This document shows, one piece after another, positions 57,977 to 64,000 of a DNA stretch of 64,000 nt. The stretch is taken from contig JBGVED010000015.1 of the NCBI GenBank assembly GCA_045119835.1, positions 1 through 64,000 on the forward strand, in the 5' to 3' direction. Numbering within the stretch: the first letter of the stretch is position 1; every line of letters starts with the position of its first letter. The position numbers and the translations under genes are program-made. The stretch is from CALVUJ01 sp045119835 (GTDB lineage: Bacteria > Bacillota_I > Bacilli_A > RFN20 > DUOF01). Below the pieces are notes generated by a model. It was not told the DNA's origin. It was given only the letters and a program-made list of their open reading frames with translations, and did not search any database.

Positions 57977-59995
57977 ATGAAAAAAGTAGTATCTTATTTT
58001 TTATTATTCATAATTGCTCTTTCAATCTGTTCGTCTTGCAAAAAAGATAAAGATATAGTTGTTTATAGAAATTTTTATGATCAAGATATAACAACATTAA
58101 ATTATATAGTAACAAATTTGCATGGAGATTATACGCATGTTGCTAATTTCGTTGACGGATTGGTTGAAAATGATAGGTATGGCAATATAGTTCCTTCAAT
58201 TGCCAAATCATGGGAGAATAAAACTGAAAATAATAAAGAGATATGGATTTTTAATATAAGAGAAGATGTTTATTGGAGTGATTATAAAGGAAACAAATAT
58301 GATAGGGTAACAGCACATGATTTTGTTTCTTCTATAAAGTATATTTTAAATTATAATACTAAAAGTAATAATTATAGTTTGCCAGCTAAACTAATAGAAA
58401 ATGGATTAAATTATTACTATGGTACACTATTGCAAAATTATGATGATATAGATACTACTAATAGTAAAATAACAGAGGCCCATAATTTTTGCTTAACAAA
58501 TACATGTATAACAGATTTTAATATGGTAGGGATTAAAGCTGTAGATGATTATAAACTTAAAATAACCTTAAATAATCCTACAATATATTTCTTGTCTACT
58601 TTAACAAATTATTCATTTTTGCCAGTTAATGAAGAATTTATAAAAGAAATAGGATTTAATAATTTTGGTACTAATAAAAAGTATTTATTATATTGTGGTG
58701 CATACATTTTAAATGAATATTATCATACAAGTAAAATTGAATATGTAAAGAACGAAAACTATTGGGATAAGGAAAAAGTATATATTGATAAGATAATTTT
58801 TAGCAAATTACAAAATTATCCAAGTTTATCATACTCAAGACTTTCATATGAAACCGGGAATATTGATAGTTTTTATGTTAGTAAAGGTGATAAAAAAGGT
58901 TGGGAAAAGTATGTTACAGGCATTAATAATGAAGGTAATGAACAGAACCCAGTAGCAAATAATACTTATGTTGTTGATGAAACCACTGATTTTTCTACAT
59001 ATCATTTAATAATTAATCAAAATAGAACAGAAAATAATCTTTCAAAACTAAATAAATCAGAGATAGAGTTAGCAAATAAAGCTCTATCAAATGTTAACTT
59101 TAGAAAGGCTTTGATACATGCTTTAAATGCAGATATATATTCATTAGCTTATTTAAATAAAAGTATATCATCTATTATTCCTAAAGGCTTTATTAGTAAT
59201 AAAGGTGAAGATTATCTTAATTATTATTTAAAAGAGTATGCAAATAACAATAATATCACTTATCAAGAAGCATTAATAAAATATGAAGAAAGTAGTTTAA
59301 TTAAAGATTATAATAAAAGTCAAACATATCTTCAAATTGCATTAGAAGAGCTAAAAATTGATAATTCTGCTCTTCCAATAAAAATTGAATATGCTTATTA
59401 TCATTCTCAAGACTATGTAAATTATGATTTAATGAGAATAAAAGAATGGAATAATATTTTAAATGGTTGTCACATAGATGATAATCAATGTAAATATGAT
59501 AAAGTCTTAATAACATACAATGACGCATTAAAAAGTAATGCAGACTTTTCTTATGCAATAACACATGGTGAATATCATTTATCATATTTGGGATTGTATC
59601 CAAATTATATGGATCCAGTAGCATATTTAGAAACTTTTAGCATGGATAGAGGAGAGCTTTATCCATATATTAACCATAATGTGGAAGAAATTAATATTCT
59701 ATTAAAAGAAATAGAAAAATATAATAATGAAGAAAATATTGACGAAAGATATAACCTATGTGCGCAATTAGAATATAAAATAATATTTGAATATGCATTA
59801 ATTTTACCACTTTACATAAAAGAAACAGACAATAAGATATTGGTTTCAAATTTAGTTCCATATCAAAGAATGGTTGCTAATTATGGTCTAAGTCCATATA
59901 AATTTAAATTAAGAAAAATGAAAGAAAAAGATTATACTCAAGAAGAGATACTAAAATTAAAAGAAGAATATGAAAGAGAGAAGCCTAAACAATGA
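57977..59995 (+). CDS. oppA: Oligopeptide-binding lipoprotein of an ABC importer
   Basis: Solute-binding protein (SBP_bac_5 family). 672 aa, longer than the usual about 540. ATG 57977 behind GAGAGG. Signal peptide MKKVVSYFLLFIIALS ends at Cys18 or Cys21 of ICSSC, the lipid anchor. Family pattern: VVYRNFYDQDITTLNYIVTN, IAKSWENKT, VYWSDYKGNKYDRVTAHDFV, and the later VNFRKALIHALNADI. Many Asn/Tyr residues, consistent with AT bias. First gene of oppABCDF; its stop overlaps oppB (ATGA). Confidence 0.9.
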   Translation: MKKVVSYFLLFIIALSICSSCKKDKDIVVYRNFYDQDITTLNYIVTNLHGDYTHVANFVDGLVENDRYGNIVPSIAKSWENKTENNKEIWIFNIREDVYWSDYKGNKYDRVTAHDFVSSIKYILNYNTKSNNYSLPAKLIENGLNYYYGTLLQNYDDIDTTNSKITEAHNFCLTNTCITDFNMVGIKAVDDYKLKITLNNPTIYFLSTLTNYSFLPVNEEFIKEIGFNNFGTNKKYLLYCGAYILNEYYHTSKIEYVKNENYWDKEKVYIDKIIFSKLQNYPSLSYSRLSYETGNIDSFYVSKGDKKGWEKYVTGINNEGNEQNPVANNTYVVDETTDFSTYHLIINQNRTENNLSKLNKSEIELANKALSNVNFRKALIHALNADIYSLAYLNKSISSIIPKGFISNKGEDYLNYYLKEYANNNNITYQEALIKYEESSLIKDYNKSQTYLQIALEELKIDNSALPIKIEYAYYHSQDYVNYDLMRIKEWNNILNGCHIDDNQCKYDKVLITYNDALKSNADFSYAITHGEYHLSYLGLYPNYMDPVAYLETFSMDRGELYPYINHNVEEINILLKEIEKYNNEENIDERYNLCAQLEYKIIFEYALILPLYIKETDNKILVSNLVPYQRMVANYGLSPYKFKLRKMKEKDYTQEEILKLKEEYEREKPKQ

Positions 59996-61062
59996 TAGTT
60001 TATTGTTTTATTGTAGCTATATTATTCTTATTAATAACTTTTATAGTTTTGTTATATAAAGGAATTATGCTTAAAAATAGTAAAATAAGAAAAATAATAA
60101 GAAGCGATATGTTTAGATATTTTATTAGAAAAATAGTTTTTCTTTCTGTTTCAATGATAGTAATTATAATTGTAATATTTATTTTAACAGAAAATCTTAA
60201 AAGAGATGATAAAGGAAATATTTTTACAGGACTAGCAGAATACATATATAAATTACTTCCAATACCTAAAAAGATGTGTAGTACATTGCATTTAGAAAAT
60301 AATGTTTTGGTTTGTTCTAAGTACGAGTATATTTTAATTGATTTAGATGTATCAGAAGCTTATATTAAAAATGTAAGTGTTTCCACTATAATAAAACAAA
60401 AAAGTAGTATATCTTTTTTTATTGGAATTTTAGCATACTTATTACAATGTTTGATAGGATATCCTTTAGGAATATATTTAGCGAATAAAGAAAATAAAAT
60501 AGTTGGAAGAACATTTAACTTTATTCATACCATAAAAGTCTTAATACCATCTCTTATATATTTTTATATGTTTGTTATTTTATTTATGGTTGTTTTTAAA
60601 TTGCCTGTATTATTTGAAATAGATAATCCGTTAAGTTATATTGCACCATTAGTAGCAGTTACTATTAGTAGTTCCTTGTCTATTGCTTATTTTATAAAAA
60701 AGTATATTCAAATAGAGTTAAATAAAGATTATGTGATAATGGCTAAAGCAAAAGGGTTAACAGAAAAGGAAATATTGTATAATCATGTATTAAGAAATGC
60801 AATGATTCCTTTCTATAGAACAATACCATATTCAATATTAACATGTTTTAGTGGCTATTATATTTTAGAAACCACTTTTAATATACCTGGTATAGGACAA
60901 ACACTATTTCATGCAATACAATTAAAAGATATTAATTTAATAAGAGGAATGATTTTGTTTTTCTCATTTACGTCAATGATTGCTTATTTTCTGGGCGATT
61001 TAGTAGGGGCATTAGCCACACATGGTTTTAAGTACAATTTGGAGGAAAATAAAAATGGATGA
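59992..61062 (+). CDS. oppB: Oligopeptide ABC importer permease 1
   Basis: 356 aa. An N-terminal helix and hydrophobic start, then six membrane helices in the binding-protein-dependent transport fold, with the EAA-like cytosolic loop KAKGLTEKEILYNHVLRNAMIPF (about 252-274) that contacts the ATPase. Slightly longer than normal OppB because of its N-terminal extension. Overlaps oppA by 4 nt and oppC by 8 nt. Confidence 0.9.
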   Translation: MIVYCFIVAILFLLITFIVLLYKGIMLKNSKIRKIIRSDMFRYFIRKIVFLSVSMIVIIIVIFILTENLKRDDKGNIFTGLAEYIYKLLPIPKKMCSTLHLENNVLVCSKYEYILIDLDVSEAYIKNVSVSTIIKQKSSISFFIGILAYLLQCLIGYPLGIYLANKENKIVGRTFNFIHTIKVLIPSLIYFYMFVILFMVVFKLPVLFEIDNPLSYIAPLVAVTISSSLSIAYFIKKYIQIELNKDYVIMAKAKGLTEKEILYNHVLRNAMIPFYRTIPYSILTCFSGYYILETTFNIPGIGQTLFHAIQLKDINLIRGMILFFSFTSMIAYFLGDLVGALATHGFKYNLEENKNG

Positions 61063-61918
61063 TAAGGTTATTTATAAAAGTTATTACAAAGATTTCTTTT
61101 CTAAATTAATTAAGAAAAAAACAATAATTATTCCAGTAGTTATACTGCTTTTCCTTTTTATAATGGGGTTGATATTTTGTGATTTTGTTGATTTGGGGGA
61201 GGTTTTGGCTACAAATACAGATAATGCGTATATTAAACCATCAATCAAATATCCCTTTGGAACAAATGGAAGAGGACAGAATTTATTTTATATAGTTTTT
61301 ATAGGAGTTTACAAAACTCTTTTACTTGCATTTTTAGCAACTTTGATAAACGTTGTATTTGGAATAATAGTTGGTCTATTATGGGGATCAGTAAAAAAAT
61401 TAGATGGCCTTTTACTGTTAATTAAAAATTTTTTAGATAATATTCCTCTTACTTTTTTCTGTATCATCATAGTGATGACTTTAGGTGATGGTGCTATTCC
61501 TTTTCTTTTGGTTATAGTTTTATTTGGTTGGGTAGAATATGCTTTTATAATTAGAAATTTAATATATATAGTAAAAGATAAAGATTACAATGTAATAAGT
61601 AAACTGTATAATGTTCCATTTAAAACAAGGGCTATTAATAATTACTTGCCCAGCGTTTTACCTATTTTATTTAATAGTATAACTCTTTGTATACCTAAAA
61701 TAATTGCACTTGAAGTTGTTATATCTTATTTTGGTTTTTCTTTTTCAAAAAGTAACCCAAGCTTAGGAATGATAATATATTCTACTATTTCATCAAATGA
61801 TTATTTCACTAATCCATATCTTTTAATGATACCTTTTTGCCTATTAATAGTAATTAATTTCTGTGTTTATTTTATAAACAAAACAATTTCAAATGAGTTT
61901 ATAAAGGAGGAAATATAG
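61055..61918 (+). CDS. oppC: Oligopeptide ABC importer permease 2
   Basis: 287 aa from ATG 61055 with GGAGGAAAA before it. Six membrane helices with an N-terminal OppC-like stretch and the G-containing KYPFGTNGRGQNLFYIVFIG; the EAA-like loop is more degenerate (VISKLYNVPFKTRAINNYLPSVLPI). It pairs with OppB as the channel. It starts inside oppB and ends 2 nt before oppD. Confidence 0.85.
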   Translation: MDDKVIYKSYYKDFFSKLIKKKTIIIPVVILLFLFIMGLIFCDFVDLGEVLATNTDNAYIKPSIKYPFGTNGRGQNLFYIVFIGVYKTLLLAFLATLINVVFGIIVGLLWGSVKKLDGLLLLIKNFLDNIPLTFFCIIIVMTLGDGAIPFLLVIVLFGWVEYAFIIRNLIYIVKDKDYNVISKLYNVPFKTRAINNYLPSVLPILFNSITLCIPKIIALEVVISYFGFSFSKSNPSLGMIIYSTISSNDYFTNPYLLMIPFCLLIVINFCVYFINKTISNEFIKEEI

Positions 61919-61920
61919 TT

Positions 61921-62850
61921 ATGCTAACGGTAAAAAATTTATCAGTTTATTTTAATAACAATAATGAAAAATCATATTTATTAAAAGATATTTCTTTTTC
62001 AATTAACGAAAATGATAGTTTGGGAATTATAGGTAAAAGTGGAGATGGCAAATCAACATTAGCAAAAGCGCTACTAAATATTTATGATAAAAATGTGTAT
62101 TTAGAGTCTGGTGTATTAACTTTAAACAATGAACAAATAACAAAAAAACATATAGGTAAGAAAATAAGTTTGGTTTTTCAAAATCCTAATAGTTATCTCA
62201 ACCCAAATATGAAAGTTGGTAAGCAAATACAAGAGATGCTTTTAATTCATTGTAAAGAGAATAGAAAAGTATCAAAAGAAAAAACTTTAAATATAATGGA
62301 AGAAATGGGTATAGAAAACCCAAAAGAAGTATATAACTATTATCCATATCAAATAAGTGGCGGTATCAAACAAAAAATCAGTTTGTGTATAGCTTTTATT
62401 TGTAATCCAGATGTAGTTATACTAGATGAAGCTTTGTCTTATTTAGATAAAAAAAGCAAAGAGGAAATTTTTTCGTTACTAAAGAAATTAAAAGAAAAAT
62501 ATAAATTTATTTTAATATTTATCAGCCATGACTTCAAAGAAATATATCAATTGTGCAACAAAATTGCAGTAATAAAAAAAGGACGAATTGTGGAGATGGG
62601 ATTGAAAGATGAAATAGTTTTTAATGCAAAACACATATATACGCAGGAGTTACTATATTATTTTGTTAGATACTATAAAAATGTTCCCTTAATTTCTTTC
62701 AATGAAAAAGAGGAAAATATTGATAATTCAAAACTTGTAAAGTTAAATGCGACTCATTATTTTATTAATTACCAACCAAATGGTCATAGTGGTTTAGCAG
62801 AAATGCCATCAGTATTAAAGGAGAATCTTTATGAAATTATTAGAAATTAA
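61921..62850 (+). CDS. oppD: Oligopeptide ABC importer ATPase 1
   Basis: 309 aa. Walker A GKSGDGKST (about 38-46), Q-loop VFQNP, signature ISGGIKQKI, Walker B VVILDEALSYLD and H-loop ISHDFKE. C-terminal region shortened relative to OppD of B. subtilis (about 358), but with the terminal HYFINYQPNGHSG rather than the usual Cys cluster for Fe-S. GGAGGAAAT before the ATG. Overlaps oppF by 20 nt. Confidence 0.88.
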   Translation: MLTVKNLSVYFNNNNEKSYLLKDISFSINENDSLGIIGKSGDGKSTLAKALLNIYDKNVYLESGVLTLNNEQITKKHIGKKISLVFQNPNSYLNPNMKVGKQIQEMLLIHCKENRKVSKEKTLNIMEEMGIENPKEVYNYYPYQISGGIKQKISLCIAFICNPDVVILDEALSYLDKKSKEEIFSLLKKLKEKYKFILIFISHDFKEIYQLCNKIAVIKKGRIVEMGLKDEIVFNAKHIYTQELLYYFVRYYKNVPLISFNEKEENIDNSKLVKLNATHYFINYQPNGHSGLAEMPSVLKENLYEIIRN

Positions 62851-63448
62851 AAACATCAATATTTATCATAAAAATAGATTTAAAAATAAATATATAATAA
62901 AAAACTTTTCTTTAGAGATAAACAAAGGAGAAATTGTTGCATTAGTAGGAAAATCAGGGTGTGGTAAAACTACAATTGCAAGAACAATAATTGGTTTACA
63001 CAATTTTTATGATGGCGAAATAATATATAATTTGAATAAGCAGGATATTCAGTATATCTTCCAAGATCCTTATTCAAGTTTAAACCCTTATATGAATATA
63101 AGTTATATAATCAGCGAAGGTATGAAGTTTGAAACAAAAGAAGATAGAGATAATAAAGTAATAGAAGTTATGAAACTTGTTAATTTAGATATAAATAAAA
63201 GGTTTTGTTATCCTAATGAATTTAGCGGAGGAGAAAGACAAAAAATTGCTATTGCAAGAGCATTAATTAGAAATCCAAAATTAATATTAGCAGATGAAAT
63301 AACTTCTTCGATAGACTATCATAGTAAAATTGCGATAATCGACTTATTAAGAGATTTACAAAAGAAAAATAATTTTGCTTGTTTAATTATTAGCCATGAC
63401 CATCAATTTATTAGTAAATTAACTGAAAAAATAATAAAAATAGATTGA
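62831..63448 (+). CDS. oppF: Oligopeptide ABC importer ATPase 2, short
   Basis: 205 aa, well below the usual about 300. The full ATPase core is present: Walker A GKSGCGKTT, Q-loop IFQDP, signature FSGGERQK, Walker B LILADEITSSID and H-loop ISHDHQ, ending ITEKIIKID-like just after the H-loop. The OPP C-terminal domain is missing, so it should still hydrolyse ATP. Both this and OppD are unusually short, a possible lineage trait. AAAGGAG before ATG 62831. Confidence 0.88.
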   Translation: MKLLEIKNINIYHKNRFKNKYIIKNFSLEINKGEIVALVGKSGCGKTTIARTIIGLHNFYDGEIIYNLNKQDIQYIFQDPYSSLNPYMNISYIISEGMKFETKEDRDNKVIEVMKLVNLDINKRFCYPNEFSGGERQKIAIARALIRNPKLILADEITSSIDYHSKIAIIDLLRDLQKKNNFACLIISHDHQFISKLTEKIIKID

Positions 63449-63469
63449 TGCTGATTTATTTTTTTATTA

Positions 63470-63498
63470 TTGAAGGTAAAATAGTAATAAGATATAGT
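63470..63498 (+). promoter_or_regulatory. Promoter of the CAT-like gene
   Basis: TTGAAG (63470-63475), 17 bp, TATAGT (63493-63498). No clear terminator lies between oppF and this promoter. Confidence 0.6.
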
Positions 63499-63540
63499 AT
63501 TTATGGTTTTGCAATTTAATAATAAAGGAGAATAAAACAT

Positions 63541-64000
63541 GAAAAAAATAGATGTAGAAAATTGGAATAGGAAAAAAATATATAATTGGTTTAAAGGCTT
63601 CTCAAATTCAACTTGGGGAATTACTAAAAAAGTAGATGTAACAGAAATAGTAGAATACAGTAGAGAAACAAAAACTTCTTTTTTTATCAATATGCTATAT
63701 ATTGTAGTAAAAACATTGAATAGTTTTGATTGTATGAAAATGAGATTAGTTGATGAGGAACCCATTATTTTTGATGATGTAGCACCAGCATATACTGTTA
63801 TGACTGAAAGTGGAGCATTTGAAAATGTTAGACATACATACATAGATAATTATTTTAATTTCTATGCATTAGCAAAAGAAAATATTGAATTAACAAAGAA
63901 AAAAAACAGTGTCGCAGAAGGGGATTATAATCCTGTTAATTGTTACAATGAATATTATATAACTTGTTTGCCATGGATGGATTTTTCTACCCTTAGTCAC
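63541..64000 (+). CDS. Chloramphenicol acetyltransferase-like gene, cut by the window edge
   Basis: Partial: 153 codons are readable from ATG 63541 behind AAAGGAG, and the frame is still open at the window end. The start (IDVENWNRKKIYNWFKG), TSFFINMLYIVVKTLNS, DDVAPAYTVM and the tail NEYYITCLPWMDFSTLSH match the CAT family, whose trimer acetylates chloramphenicol or related acceptors. The catalytic HHxxxDG lies beyond the window, so activity cannot be judged. Housekeeping CAT-like acetyltransferases without drug activity are common in gut Firmicutes, so resistance should not be assumed. Confidence 0.82.

Noticed and set aside
63403..63843. Minus-strand 146-codon frame over the CAT-like gene
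   Set aside because: It overlaps a clear CAT-family coding region in the other direction and has no RBS.

Overview
The window is an AT-rich, low-GC Gram-positive-type chromosome segment, probably from an uncultured gut member of the Bacilli (Erysipelotrichales/RF39-like), although I cannot place it more precisely from sequence alone. Supporting signs are a tyrosyl T-box, an L19 leader, an EzrA-like gene, Firmicutes gene orders (rimM-trmD-rplS-rbgA-rnhB; rimP-nusA-ylxR-ylxQ-infB-rbfA), many starts preceded by AGGTGAT- or GGAGG-type ribosome binding sites, and hairpin-plus-T terminators. TGA is used as a stop, so the code is standard. I see no tRNA, rRNA, CRISPR array, transposase or phage module.

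Layout. 1-9.1 kb: a small membrane protein, thymidine kinase, an iron-type alcohol dehydrogenase with a membrane protein, a heterodimeric ABC exporter, and a large transglutaminase-like protein. 9.2-15.9 kb: a Nudix protein with an NrtR-like C-terminus, an unlisted 44-residue CxC peptide gene divergent from a MurC-type ligase, a YtxH-like protein, three tandem copies of an unrecognised structured RNA element, a 726-residue protein with a TerD-like C-terminus and a charged coiled-coil protein. 16.0-25.5 kb: T-box plus tyrS, then a five-gene envelope operon: a small membrane protein, an in-frame fusion of a YwaF/TMEM164-like membrane domain to an ABC ATPase, an ABC permease, an anchored Ig-like protein and a 1075-residue repeat lipoprotein. 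25.6-36.7 kb: rpsD (minus, with a candidate S4 leader), ezrA, a cysteine desulfurase, and the rimM-trmD-rplS-lepB-rbgA-rnhB block with several unknown or accessory genes. 36.8-42 kb: the rimP-nusA-infB-rbfA operon. 42-49 kb: ttcA-like, HExxH protein and glmS (minus), a small HTH-like protein, pnp and an unknown. 49.2-57.7 kb: dapA, hsp20, a VTT membrane protein, CCA transferase, a CDF transporter, ispH, PAP2 phosphatase and a CofE-like ligase. 58-63.4 kb: a complete oligopeptide ABC importer. 63.5 kb to the end: a chloramphenicol-acetyltransferase-like gene cut by the window edge.

How they fit together. Most of the window is translation and RNA housekeeping: ribosome assembly (RimM, RbgA, RimP, RbfA), initiation (IF2), transcription (NusA), tRNA modification (TrmD, TtcA, CCA) and RNA decay (PNPase). 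Cell-envelope supply (MurC, GlmS, DapA, IspH, PAP2, LepB, EzrA) is interspersed.

The parts least explained by known biology are the three-copy RNA array at about 12.3-12.57 kb, whose copies share a core while two helices change compensatorily; the operon at 17.5-25.5 kb, which lies between tyrS and rpsD, genes that I recall as close neighbours in Bacillus; a TrmD-ASCH fusion; and leader RNAs of the dapA and opp genes with mutually exclusive or RBS-masking pairings. All helix claims were made by eye and have not been computed.
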